In this document: in pieces, positions 10,774 through 21,700 of the stretch
Numbering within the stretch: the first letter of the stretch is position 1
Layout of the letters: the number at the start of each line of letters is the position of its first letter
Source of the DNA: Pectinophora gossypiella
Lineage: Eukaryota > Arthropoda > Insecta > Lepidoptera > Gelechiidae
Direction: 5' to 3'
Assembly: GCF_024362695.1 (NCBI RefSeq)
Contig: NC_065425.1
Span: 5,001-69,000, forward strand
Length of the DNA: 64,000 nucleotides
Position numbers and translations under genes: made by a program
The notes under the pieces: generated by a model
What the model was told of the DNA's origin: nothing
Databases searched by the model: none
Seen by the model: only the letters and a program-made list of their open reading frames with translations

Positions 10774-13064
10774 TAGTGACCGGTCACCATCGCCTCCTGC
10801 GGCGGCTGCCTCGGTGCTTGGCTAGAGACTGGGGTCCAGGCAGTCCCTTTTTTGCCTTTCTTCGGCCGTGCGCACTTCCGACCCCCAGTTGCATGGTTTG
10901 CAGGTTTCCCTGCAGCCTTGCAAACGGGGCAGTGGAGGTCGCCGGTACATGTCGAAGACATGTGCCCTTCCTGCCCGCACCGGAAGCAGTTCCGGCTTCG
11001 GTCCACCTGCGATTTACACTGGAGCCCAGTATGCCCAATTTCAAAGCACCTGAAGCACTTCATTGGCCTGGGCCCCAGCGCTCGCACTCGGGCTGCACTC
11101 CAGCCGACTAGAAGTCGCCCGCTCTCTACCAGCGTTTTAGCCGCCTCGACGGGGCACTCGACGAGCACGCTGCCTGTGCCGAAGATTCCGACTCGGATGG
11201 GGCCGACTCTGACATGCTCGTCGAGACATTTTCCGGCCTCTGCGACCGCAGCCGCAATGCTGTCCGCTGTGACAGAGTCGTCCAGTCCTGAGATGACCAC
11301 ATCCGCACGCTTCATTGGTCGAGCCACCTTTACAGCCTCCGGGAGGACCTCTCTTAGCTTTGCTGCCAAGATCTCAGCCTTGTCCCCACTGTCCTTTCCA
11401 GGGATTTCGAGGACTCGGGCTCCCGTGGCGGCCATCCGGAAGTGAAGGCCGTCTATGCCCAGCTGCCTAAGGTCCACCCCCAACCTCGCCTTCGTGAGCA
11501 CCTGGGCATAGGTCAGGCCCTCCTCATTTGCCTCTGGTCGCAGTGTCAGAGTGACCACAGCCTGCCTAGGTGGGCGCAGGAGAGCCTTAGCTTTCCCCTT
11601 GCTTCCCGCCTTTTTCAGCTTTGCCTTTCCGCGCGGCCTTGTAGTGTCTACAAGGCTCGCCGGAGGCAAGCTGGGCGTAGTCTGAGCTTTGGGGGCTCCG
11701 GCTATGCGCGCCTTCTTCCCCTTTTTGCCCTTCCTCACTACTTCGCTCCACGTCTCCGCTGGTGGCTGCGTACCCTTGGAGGGTGCCGGTTTGCCACGTA
11801 TGGGCGCTGGAGCGGAAGAGACCACTACTGTCGCAGCCTTCTTGGCTGCCTTAGCAGTGGGTGTTTTGGCCGCCCTAGAAATTGGTGCCTTGGCTCCGCT
11901 GGCCTGTGGAACAGGCTTGTTTAGGTCCGCCTGTAATGGTGGACGGAATGCCGACGGTGGGAGTAGACGGTTTTCCAGCCTGGCCAGCTTGATATCGATC
12001 ATGCGATCAATATCATTCAATAAGGCTGACCGCTGGTCCACCTCACTCCTTTCCTCCGGTTGCGGAACGGACGCGTCGGTGCGAGTACGCTCTGCGGAGA
12101 GACGCTGGAGGTCCTCACGGAGCCTGAACATCTCCCCGTCGAGGCTCTCCACCCTCCTTCTCAATTCAGCGTTCTCTGAACGCAGGACCCGCACTTCTTC
12201 GTCACAGGTCCTCTCCGAAAGAGCCGCCACAGCTTGTTCGATCTGCGTGGCGGCTTGTTTGAGGGCCTTCACGAACGTGCCCTTGAGGTTTTTGGATTTA
12301 CGAGCGACATCCAGGATGACCTGGACGCCGCTCCCCACCCGCTTCTCAAGGCAGTCCGCAGGAACCGCCGCAAGCTCCCTAGTCGATTGCAGGACCACCG
12401 TCTCGTCCTGCAACTCGAGTTCAGCCCGTTTGGCACTGACCAAGGCCTTCGCCTTTGCCAGTCCGACGCAGTGCCCAGTGGTGGGCGGTCTGCCTCTACC
12501 GCGCTTGGCTGCGCGGTTCGGAGTGACCGGAACGATGGTCGAGCTGGCGCCCGACTCGCCGCTGCTTTCCAACTCCGGGGCTCTCCTCTTTTTCCGTCGC
12601 CTCTCGCCAGCGATGGATGCTCCGTCAGAGTATGAAATGGCCGTGTCCATCCCAGAGCAGTCGGATTCTGACTCCGAGATGAGCACCGCCACTCCCTCCT
12701 CTTGCCTTTCCAGGTCTTTCGCCCTTCCTTCTAGGTTTCCTTCAGACCCCATGGGCTTGGAGGATCTGACGGGAACCTGAGCCTTCGACCTCTGGTTCTT
12801 GCCGCTAAGAACCAGTGGTTCCGGGTCTGCAATCGACCCACCCTTCACTTTCCCCTTTTGGGGCTTTCCAGCCGCACTAGAGCAGCTACCACTATTAATA
12901 ATGGAAATGAGGGCCGCCTCCGGATTGGTGGTATCCGCAGGCTGTGCCTTCTTCTCCCCAGTTCGCGTGCAATCAGGTCCACGTTCGTCGCCACAGTCAT
13001 CAGAAGAATCGGTCCGTTTTGAATTTTTAATGTTCATCAGCTCCACAACAGGTTTTCTTGACAT
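10773..13064 (-). CDS. Retrotransposon ORF1: gag-like RNA-binding protein (copy 1)
   Basis: A 763-aa protein counted from the ATG at 13064; the frame is open a little further upstream but only through a GTG. It should package element RNA and carry it to telomeres. Visible: a charged N-terminal half with a basic cluster RRRKKRR near residue 155 (probable nuclear signal), a motif KSKNLKGTFVKALK shared with copy 3, a heptad-like coiled coil at about 285-330, Ala/Lys-rich linker, then three zinc knuckles at about 670-683 (CX2CX4HX4C), 693-706 (same) and 712-731 (longer third variant CPVC...H...C). It ends by overlapping the ORF2 ATG. Zinc-knuckle count and position match R1-clade ORF1 proteins. 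Confidence 0.92.
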   Translation of the reverse strand: MSRKPVVELMNIKNSKRTDSSDDCGDERGPDCTRTGEKKAQPADTTNPEAALISIINSGSCSSAAGKPQKGKVKGGSIADPEPLVLSGKNQRSKAQVPVRSSKPMGSEGNLEGRAKDLERQEEGVAVLISESESDCSGMDTAISYSDGASIAGERRRKKRRAPELESSGESGASSTIVPVTPNRAAKRGRGRPPTTGHCVGLAKAKALVSAKRAELELQDETVVLQSTRELAAVPADCLEKRVGSGVQVILDVARKSKNLKGTFVKALKQAATQIEQAVAALSERTCDEEVRVLRSENAELRRRVESLDGEMFRLREDLQRLSAERTRTDASVPQPEERSEVDQRSALLNDIDRMIDIKLARLENRLLPPSAFRPPLQADLNKPVPQASGAKAPISRAAKTPTAKAAKKAATVVVSSAPAPIRGKPAPSKGTQPPAETWSEVVRKGKKGKKARIAGAPKAQTTPSLPPASLVDTTRPRGKAKLKKAGSKGKAKALLRPPRQAVVTLTLRPEANEEGLTYAQVLTKARLGVDLRQLGIDGLHFRMAATGARVLEIPGKDSGDKAEILAAKLREVLPEAVKVARPMKRADVVISGLDDSVTADSIAAAVAEAGKCLDEHVRVGPIRVGIFGTGSVLVECPVEAAKTLVESGRLLVGWSAARVRALGPRPMKCFRCFEIGHTGLQCKSQVDRSRNCFRCGQEGHMSSTCTGDLHCPVCKAAGKPANHATGGRKCARPKKGKKGTAWTPVSSQAPRQPPQEAMVTGH

Positions 13065-13737
13065 AATTTTTGTTTTTATTCCCACGAGTGTGAGGGAAAT
13101 AATCAGTCCACCCGGGCAGTGCCCTCTGTACCCGGGTAACCCTAATCCGCCTGGGGGGTCGGGCGGTGCCCCAGCGATGGCCGCTCGCTACCGGAGATAT
13201 CCCCTCCGCCACCTGCAACAGGCGCCTCACGCCGCGCGAGACCCGAAGGTGCCCCAACGTGAGACTTTGGGAGATTTTTTAGTGAGGTTTACTCCTCTCG
13301 GGGCCGGCCGGTTAAGGCAAGCCCCCCTGGCCCTGAGACATGCCGCGAGACATGACCACCGCAAGTCAGGGTAACAGGTTCGCCCGACTGTGGCCGAAGC
13401 CTGTCCGCCAGCCGTACATTGACGACCGACGAACCAGCCGCGCGAAGGCGGAATTCGCCTCCTCCCTGCGGATTTTTTATAGAGGTTATCTCCTCGCAGC
13501 CCCCTCCACACAGTGTGAAGGCGGCCCCCGTTCCTGCGACCCCACCAAGTGCAGGCTTACGGGTTGCCCGACGGTGGCCGAAGCCGTTGCCCGCCCAGAG
13601 TTATCTGAGCGGACCCGCCGCGCGTTGGGTTCTACTTAGCTTCACTGTGGAAGTGATATGGAGTAAGCGGCATTTCCAATCACTTCCACAGCTACTGAGC
13701 CCCCCCGCCACGACAAGGCGAGAACCCATTGGGGGGG
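13065..13737 (-). promoter_or_regulatory. 5' UTR/internal promoter region of copy 1, with repeated monomers and hairpins
   Basis: About 670 bp upstream of ORF1. A motif block appears twice: GATTTTTTAGTGAGGTTTAC (from 13273) with a later TGTGGCCGAAGCC, and GATTTTTTATAGAGGTTATC (from 13471) with CGGTGGCCGAAGCC. The units lie about 190 bp apart, like promoter monomers. Near the tip are a 12-bp inverted repeat (13645-13656 with 13680-13691, CTGTGGAAGTGA arm) and a C7/G7 pair (13700-13706, 13731-13737). Copy 3 carries the same GATT...AGAGGTT block once. Such internal regions usually drive LINE transcription; that function is inferred. Confidence 0.6.
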
Positions 13738-16281
13738 AACCTAACCTAACCTAACCTAACCTAACCTAACCTAACCTAACCTAACCTAACCTAACCTAAC
13801 CTAACCTAACCTAACCTAACCTAACCTAACCTAACCTAACCTAACCTAACCTAACCTAACCTAACCTAACCTAACCTAACCTAACCTAACCTAACCTAAC
13901 CTAACCTAACCTAACCTAACCTAACCTAACCTAACCTAACCTAACCTAACCTAACCTAACCTAACCTAACCTAACCTAACCTAACCTAACCTAACCTAAC
14001 CTAACCTAACCTAACCTAACCTAACCTAACCTAACCTAACCTAACCTAACCTAACCTAACCTAACCTAACCTAACCTAACCTAACCTAACCTAACCTAAC
14101 CTAACCTAACCTAACCTAACCTAACCTAACCTAACCTAACCTAACCTAACCTAACCTAACCTAACCTAACCTAACCTAACCTAACCTAACCTAACCTAAC
14201 CTAACCTAACCTAACCTAACCTAACCTAACCTAACCTAACCTAACCTAACCTAACCTAACCTAACCTAACCTAACCTAACCTAACCTAACCTAACCTAAC
14301 CTAACCTAACCTAACCTAACCTAACCTAACCTAACCTAACCTAACCTAACCTAACCTAACCTAACCTAACCTAACCTAACCTAACCTAACCTAACCTAAC
14401 CTAACCTAACCTAACCTAACCTAACCTAACCTAACCTAACCTAACCTAACCTAACCTAACCTAACCTAACCTAACCTAACCTAACCTAACCTAACCTAAC
14501 CTAACCTAACCTAACCTAACCTAACCTAACCTAACCTAACCTAACCTAACCTAACCTAACCTAACCTAACCTAACCTAACCTAACCTAACCTAACCTAAC
14601 CTAACCTAACCTAACCTAACCTAACCTAACCTAACCTAACCTAACCTAACCTAACCTAACCTAACCTAACCTAACCTAACCTAACCTAACCTAACCTAAC
14701 CTAACCTAACCTAACCTAACCTAACCTAACCTAACCTAACCTAACCTAACCTAACCTAACCTAACCTAACCTAACCTAACCTAACCTAACCTAACCTAAC
14801 CTAACCTAACCTAACCTAACCTAACCTAACCTAACCTAACCTAACCTAACCTAACCTAACCTAACCTAACCTAACCTAACCTAACCTAACCTAACCTAAC
14901 CTAACCTAACCTAACCTAACCTAACCTAACCTAACCTAACCTAACCTAACCTAACCTAACCTAACCTAACCTAACCTAACCTAACCTAACCTAACCTAAC
15001 CTAACCTAACCTAACCTAACCTAACCTAACCTAACCTAACCTAACCTAACCTAACCTAACCTAACCTAACCTAACCTAACCTAACCTAACCTAACCTAAC
15101 CTAACCTAACCTAACCTAACCTAACCTAACCTAACCTAACCTAACCTAACCTAACCTAACCTAACCTAACCTAACCTAACCTAACCTAACCTAACCTAAC
15201 CTAACCTAACCTAACCTAACCTAACCTAACCTAACCTAACCTAACCTAACCTAACCTAACCTAACCTAACCTAACCTAACCTAACCTAACCTAACCTAAC
15301 CTAACCTAACCTAACCTAACCTAACCTAACCTAACCTAACCTAACCTAACCTAACCTAACCTAACCTAACCTAACCTAACCTAACCTAACCTAACCTAAC
15401 CTAACCTAACCTAACCTAACCTAACCTAACCTAACCTAACCTAACCTAACCTAACCTAACCTAACCTAACCTAACCTAACCTAACCTAACCTAACCTAAC
15501 CTAACCTAACCTAACCTAACCTAACCTAACCTAACCTAACCTAACCTAACCTAACCTAACCTAACCTAACCTAACCTAACCTAACCTAACCTAACCTAAC
15601 CTAACCTAACCTAACCTAACCTAACCTAACCTAACCTAACCTAACCTAACCTAACCTAACCTAACCTAACCTAACCTAACCTAACCTAACCTAACCTAAC
15701 CTAACCTAACCTAACCTAACCTAACCTAACCTAACCTAACCTAACCTAACCTAACCTAACCTAACCTAACCTAACCTAACCTAACCTAACCTAACCTAAC
15801 CTAACCTAACCTAACCTAACCTAACCTAACCTAACCTAACCTAACCTAACCTAACCTAACCTAACCTAACCTAACCTAACCTAACCTAACCTAACCTAAC
15901 CTAACCTAACCTAACCTAACCTAACCTAACCTAACCTAACCTAACCTAACCTAACCTAACCTAACCTAACCTAACCTAACCTAACCTAACCTAACCTAAC
16001 CTAACCTAACCTAACCTAACCTAACCTAACCTAACCTAACCTAACCTAACCTAACCTAACCTAACCTAACCTAACCTAACCTAACCTAACCTAACCTAAC
16101 CTAACCTAACCTAACCTAACCTAACCTAACCTAACCTAACCTAACCTAACCTAACCTAACCTAACCTAACCTAACCTAACCTAACCTAACCTAACCTAAC
16201 CTAACCTAACCTAACCTAACCTAACCTAACCTAACCTAACCTAACCTAACCTAACCTAACCTAACCTAACCTAACCTAACC
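13738..16281. repeat. Telomeric (CCTAA)n array between copies 1 and 2
   Basis: About 2.5 kb of perfect CCTAA with no interruption seen. It is in the same orientation and in phase with the target-site register of both flanking retrotransposons. Confidence 0.98.
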
Positions 16282-16306
16282 TTTTTTTTTTTTTTTTTTT
16301 TTTTTT

Positions 16307-16409
16307 ACGTTGGAAAATGCGTTACGCATACCACGTCGCCCGGGGGGACGACGTGGTTATGTGGGACTCCCCGGGTGTCGCCACCCGGTATACCCACTAA
16401 AAACCAACG
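16307..16409 (-). promoter_or_regulatory. Structured 3' terminus of retrotransposon copy 2 RNA
   Basis: Helices matching copy 1 in position but not sequence: 16308-16313 with 16404-16409 (CGTTGG/CCAACG); 16317-16322 with 16324-16329 (ATGCGT/ACGCAT); 16330-16338 with 16349-16357 (ACCACGTCG/CGACGTGGT); 16361-16365 with 16393-16397 (GTGGG/CCCAC), the last enclosing an extra stem 16371-16377 with 16382-16388 (CCGGGTG/CACCCGG) that is absent from copy 1. Confidence 0.7.
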
Positions 16410-16623
16410 GTGTTCCTCCTTGCCGCCATGTGGCGAGGACACGGGAACGCAGCTGCACACAACCGCGTCCCCGCCGGCGGATGCCCGTACGGGCCCAACG
16501 CCCATGGGAGCGCGTCTAGCGCCTCCCCCTCCGCCGAGGGCTGCCCCGGAACACTGGGGAGCCCTACGGCACGGGACCTATGTTGTGGACGGCGGTCCCC
16601 CGACCACCGTCCACAGGTCCCCG

Positions 16624-18207
16624 TCAAGGCGGCGCGAGGTCTATCGCGACCCGGTGCGCCAGTCGCCGCCTTCCCGGTCGCCTGCGGCGAATCGGGAGCG
16701 AGTCGACAGAGTCTTCTCGCTCCCTTTCCGCCGCTTCCTTCTGGGACATAATTATGTCCGCGAAGGTGGCGACCGCTCTCCAGGCCTCCTCGCTGCCTAT
16801 CATGGCTGTTACCATGGCCGGCAGCGAGAGGTTCGCCCCTATCACCGCGGACAGGGCAGCACGAGGGACCGCCCAAGCGGGGCACGCCTCGCGCGTGTGC
16901 CGTGCCGTGTCCACGGTGTTGCCCACGCAGTGATGGCAGTCTGCAGTGGGCTCCCTGCCAACCACCCCAAACAGGTACTCACCAAAGCACCCGTGCCCGG
17001 TGAGGACCTGCGTGAGGTGGTAGCTGGGTGCGCCTGGGCACTCAACCCACTCCCGTAGTACGGGACGGATTGCCGCCACCAACTCCCGGCTGGCATCCGG
17101 GGTCTCCAGCTCCTCCTTCCATTGCTGGAAGAGAGTAGCTCGGGCCTCCTCCCTCCATTGCTCGACCTCCCGGGGGTGCGGGAGGTTGCCGTTGGTGATG
17201 GCTTCAGCGCGCCGCCTGTAGACCGCCGTGAGAACCCGAGCATCGAGCTCCCACGGCGGACTGCCCGCTATTAAGCAGGCCGCGGTGTATGACACCGTAC
17301 GGTACGCCCGGGCCACTCTGATCGCCATGACCCGCTGCGGTCGCCGCAGCAAGGTCCGGATCCGGGCGTTCAGGGATTCCGCCCATATGGGCGCACCGTA
17401 TAGTGCCATAGATCTTATAACGCCGATGTATAGGCGGCGGCAAGACCCTCCAGGACCTCCCAGGTTCGGGAGAACTCCTCCGAGCGCTCCGGCTGCAGCC
17501 ACCAGTTTTGGGGCCAAGCGCCGGAAATGCTCTTCGAACCTCCATCTGCCATCGAGGACGAGTCCCAGGTACTTCATCGTCGACCCGATGGCGATGGAGG
17601 TTCCCCCGACTACAATACGGGCATTCGGTGGTGGCGCATTCCGTGGCCCATGAAAAGCCAGAGCCTCCGTCTTATGGAGGGCCACCTCTAGCCCTAGGTG
17701 ACGAATGCGGTGCACCACTTGTGCCACTCCTGCCGTGGCGAGGACGCCGGCCTCCCGATGGGTGCTGCCGCGGGCCGACACAAGAGTGTCGTCGGCGTAA
17801 CACGTTACGCTGACCCCTCGCAACGTGGCCCCGCGGAGCACCCAGTCGTACCCGATGTTCCACAGGAACGGTCCCAGGACCGAACCCTGTGGAACACCGC
17901 ACGACATAACACGGCGTGCCCAGCCGTTTCGCGTCGGGTACGCCACGGCTCTCCCGTCGAAATAATCCCGCACCAATCTTTGTAGGTGGACGGGAACCTC
18001 AAAGTGGCCTAGCGCCGCCATGACTGCCTCCCAGGGAAGCGTGTTGAAGGCGTTGGATATGTCCAACGACACCGCCAACAACACGCCACCCTGGGCGACC
18101 GCCTCCTCCGCCTGCTCCTTGACGCGAGCGATCGCGTCTACGGTCGACCGGCCGACGCGGAAACCGAACTGTGCGTCGTGGAGTTCTATGTGCTCGGCGA
18201 GACGATG
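16624..18207 (-). pseudogene. 5'-truncated ORF2 (reverse transcriptase C-terminal part), copy 2
   Basis: An open fragment of 527 codons, entered without a start codon at the truncated 5' end of the element. It begins in the RT segment containing FGFRVGRSTVDAI and runs through LDISNAF, GVPQGS, the catalytic YADD, a thumb region and a CX2C...H...C finger to a TGA at 16624-16626, with a basic tail. No internal stop or frameshift is present, so truncation is recent or the copy is young. Without endonuclease and the N-terminal RT part it cannot be autonomous. It differs from copies 1 and 3 at many residues, so it derives from a third lineage, nearer to copy 3. Confidence 0.92.
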
Positions 18208-18208
18208 G

Positions 18209-18302
18209 AACCTAACCTAACCTAACCTAACCTAACCTAACCTAACCTAACCTAACCTAACCTAACCTAACCTAACCTAACCTAACCTAACCTAACCTAA
18301 CC
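18209..18302. repeat. Telomeric (CCTAA)n spacer between copies 2 and 3
   Basis: Only about 94 bp of perfect CCTAA separate the truncated copy 2 from the poly(A) of copy 3. Confidence 0.98.
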
Positions 18303-18327
18303 TTTTTTTTTTTTTTTTTTTTTTTTT

Positions 18328-18430
18328 ACGTTGGAAAATGCGTTACGCATACCACGCCGCCCGGGGGGGCGACGTGGTTATGTGGGACTCCCCGGGTGTC
18401 GCCACCCGGTATACCCACTAAAAACCAACG
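18328..18430 (-). promoter_or_regulatory. Structured 3' terminus of retrotransposon copy 3 RNA
   Basis: Same helices as copy 2, beginning CGTTGG at 18329-18334. The region differs from copy 2 by about two substitutions. One falls in the third stem and turns a U-A pair into a U-G wobble in the sense RNA, keeping the stem. This supports the fold seen when copies 1 and 2 are compared. Confidence 0.68.
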
Positions 18431-18710
18431 GTGTTCCGTCCCGTCCACGTGTTACCGGGACCCGGGAATCGCCGAAGCATGCTTCCGCGACCCGGTAGTG
18501 GATGGCCTGATAGGCCCCATCACAATAGGGAATGAGTGGCGTGCGGGGAACACGCACGCAACGCCAACTCGGGCCAGATGTTAGGAACGACAGACTCCCC
18601 CGAGTCTGCCGCCCGCGGCCCTTCCGGTGCTTAACTTAACGTCCCGGGGTCTCCCCTGTTGTGCCCTCCTCCTCTGGTCCAGGACACACAGGGAGAGACC
18701 CGCATCAGTG

Positions 18711-21700
18711 TTAGGGCGGAAGACGGCCGACATCCGCCCGCCGTCTCCGCCCGGGTCTCCTGCGGCGTGCAGGGTCGGTGGCAGTGGCCTCCCTTGCCCG
18801 CTCCGCATCCTCCTTGCACCGAAGGACAGTTTCACAAAATGTGAGAACCGCCTTCCACGAACTCTCGCTGTCAACCATGGCCTGGACCACGGCGGGCAGC
18901 GAGAGGTCGCGCCCCACAACAGCAACAAGCTCTTGGCGCTCTGTCGCCCAGGCTGGACACGCCTCAAGCGTGTGCTGGGCCGTGTCTTCCGGGCAGCCGT
19001 CGCAGTGATGGCATTCTGCGGACGGCTCTCTTCCGGCTACAACATGCAGATACCTCCCAAAACAACCATGTCCCGAGAGGATCTGAGTGAGCCGGAAGGT
19101 TATCACCCCATGTCGCCGGTCCAACCACTGTCGGAGGACAGGGCGGACTGCCTGGATGGTTCTCAGGCCCGCACTAGGCTGCGCCAGCCTTTCGTCCCAC
19201 TCCTGTATAAGCAGGCGGAGAACTTCCTCCCGCTGTGCTTGCACCTCGCGTGGTGCTGGCGTTTCACCCCGACCTTGCGCCTCCTCCCGCCAAAAGTACA
19301 TTGTCGAGAGGGCTCTCGCATCTAGGTCCCAGGGTAGAGATCCAGCCAGCACACGCGCCGCCTCGCAGGAGATCGTTCGGTAGCCCCGTATCACCCTGAT
19401 GGCCATCACCCTCTGAGCTGCGTTCAGAAGGGCGATATTCTGCCTTTTCAGGGTGTTGGCCCATACTGGAGCTCCATATAAGGCCATGGATCGAACGACC
19501 CCCATGTATAGCCGCCTGCACGACACCTTTGGCCCACCCAGATTGGGCAGGAGATACCCGAGGGCACCTGCCGCTCCGAGTACCTTAGGCATCAAGCGCT
19601 GGAAGTGGGCGCGGAACTCCCACCGACCGTCCAGAACAAGTCCGAGGTATCTCATCGTTGTCTTTAGATCGATGCGAGTTCCGCCCACCACAATGTGCGC
19701 TCCGGCTGGTGGAGCATTCCGAGGCCCGTGGAAGCACAGGGCCTCAGATTTGTTCAAGGCCACCTCTAAGCCGAGTTGTCGGATACGCCCGACAACGTGG
19801 GCCACACCCGCTGTGGCGAGTATGGCGGCCTGCCTGAACGTCGGGCCACGTGCCGTGACCAAGGTGTCATCGGCATAGCACGTGAGCTCGACTCCTCTGA
19901 GGTTAGCGCCCCGGAGCACCCAATCGTAACCGATGTTCCACAGGAGTGGTCCAAGGACCGACCCCTGTGGGACACCGCACGACATCGGCTGTCGTCCCCA
20001 CTGCTCACGTCCTGGGAACACAACGCACCGATTAGACAGGTACGCCGAGACGATACGCCTAAGGTACCTGGGCATCTGATGGTACCTCATTGCCTCCTCA
20101 ATGCATTGCCAGGGCAAGGTGTTGAATGCATTGGCGATGTCAAGTGACACCGCCAAGACTACTTCACGTCGGGATACGGCCTCATCTGCCAGGGTCTTAA
20201 CGCGCAGTATGGCGTCGATCGTGGAACGACCGTGGCGGAAACCATATTGGCAATCTGCCAGGTCGGGGCCAACTCGCGTGAGATGCCCGATGATGCGTTC
20301 GGCAATGATGCGCTCGAAAAGCTTGCCCACCTCGTCCAGCAGAACGATGGGACGGTACGCAGATGGAGAGTCTGCTGGACGTCCCTCCTTCTTTAGGAGG
20401 ACAAGCTTGCCGGTTTTCCATGCCAGGGGGAATCTGGCTTGTTCGAAGCAGGCAGAGAACAACCTAAGCAACCTCGGCTCTAAGGCGCTAGCGGCTAACG
20501 CCCACGCGCGACCCGGTATACCGTCTGGCCCAGGTGCCGTGTTTTTGGCTTTGAGCCGCAATAAAGCGGCGCCCAGTTCACCAGCTGTCACCTCGGTCAC
20601 CTCAGTCTCCTCGCTGTCTCCCTGCCATGGAGGTACCATGGGCGGGGGTGTGAAGCCCTCCCGCATGGGGAACAACGCCTCCACTACGTTCTGTAGCAGG
20701 GTAGGCTCGAGACTCTGAGTTAAGGGCGGAGCCCATGGTCTGAGCTTGGCACGTACCATTTTGTACGGCCGCCCCCATGGGTCGCAGTTCAGAGTCTCCA
20801 GCATCTCCTGCCGAGACGCCTCCTTTGCTCGACCGATTGCGGTCTGCAGGGTCTTCACGCAGACTCTGTAGATGTTATAGAGTCTGCCCTCCTCATCGCA
20901 GTCACGAAGCCTGCGTCTCCTTTGCCGGGAGTACTGGCGTCTAGCTGCAACACAGGATTCGCGCAGCTGCGCGATCTCCAGAGACCACCAGTAAACCCTC
21001 CGTTTGGGAGAGACGGGCTTGGCCCGAGGCATCGCCGCGTCGCAGATTTGCGACATTGCCTCGTTTAGCTGAGCAGCCTCGTCCTCTATCACCACGGGGC
21101 CATCGAGATTTGAGACCCAGGCCTGGACTATGGCCGCCTCCGTCAGCAGGTCCTTGTCGAGGTTCTTCAGCACCCAACGGGGACTGTCTCTTTGTAGGGG
21201 TCGGCTTGGGCCGTTCGGGGCAGCTGCGGACGTGGAGACGTCGAACCGGATATACCTGTGATCCGACAACGTCTCCACGCCCTCCAGCACTTCCCAGCCC
21301 TGGACACGGCGCGCCAGGGCAGCGTTTGCGAACGTGACGTCCACGATGGAGCTGCCCTGTTGCCGCACGCACGTGGCTACCGATCCCCGGTTGAGCAACT
21401 CCAGACCGATCGAGATTGCCCACTCCTCCAAAACGCGGCCGCGTGCATCTGTCCCTGGACATCCCCACGCCAAAGATTTGGCGTTGAGATCCCCAGCGAC
21501 AAGCACGAGATCCGGGCGGCTTCTGTCGATCAGAGCACCGACCTCGTCCAAGAAGGTCTCGAACTCGGCCAGAGTCCGATTCGGCGAGAAGTACGTCCCG
21601 ATGATCATCACGCCGTCTACAAACGCCGAGACAAATCCCCGGCCTCTAAACATACGCTCAAAGGACGAGGAGCCGGCCGACGTCTGCGTGACAATGGCGA

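Larger units (their letters stand above)
7275..13737 (-). mobile_element. Telomere-specific non-LTR retrotransposon, SART/TRAS type, copy 1 (full length)
   Basis: A 6.4-kb R1-clade LINE inserted in the telomere repeat, sense strand minus. The 3' end is a 25-nt poly(A) (plus-strand T run 7275-7299) joined to GG of the next TTAGG unit. The 5' end at 13737 follows TTAGGTT. The junctions therefore imply cuts at TT/AGG and, on the other strand, CC/TAA. ORF1 and ORF2 are both open. Sense orientation relative to TTAGG, GGTT directly after the poly(A), and the TAATG ORF junction favour the SART lineage over TRAS, but subfamily assignment by eye is uncertain. R1-clade identity rests on the AP-like endonuclease, YADD reverse transcriptase and C-terminal CCHC. 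Confidence 0.93.
16282..18208 (-). mobile_element. Telomere-specific non-LTR retrotransposon, copy 2 (5'-truncated)
   Basis: Same orientation and junctions as copy 1: 25-nt poly(A) (T run 16282-16306) followed by GG on the sense strand, and 5' end joined to TTAGGTT. It starts inside the reverse transcriptase, lacking ORF1, the endonuclease and the first RT motifs, as expected from incomplete reverse transcription. Its last ~105 bp are almost identical to copy 3, whereas its ORF2 is clearly different from copy 3. The truncated 5' end begins CC and joins the telomere repeat at the same TT/ position as the full-length copies. Confidence 0.93.
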
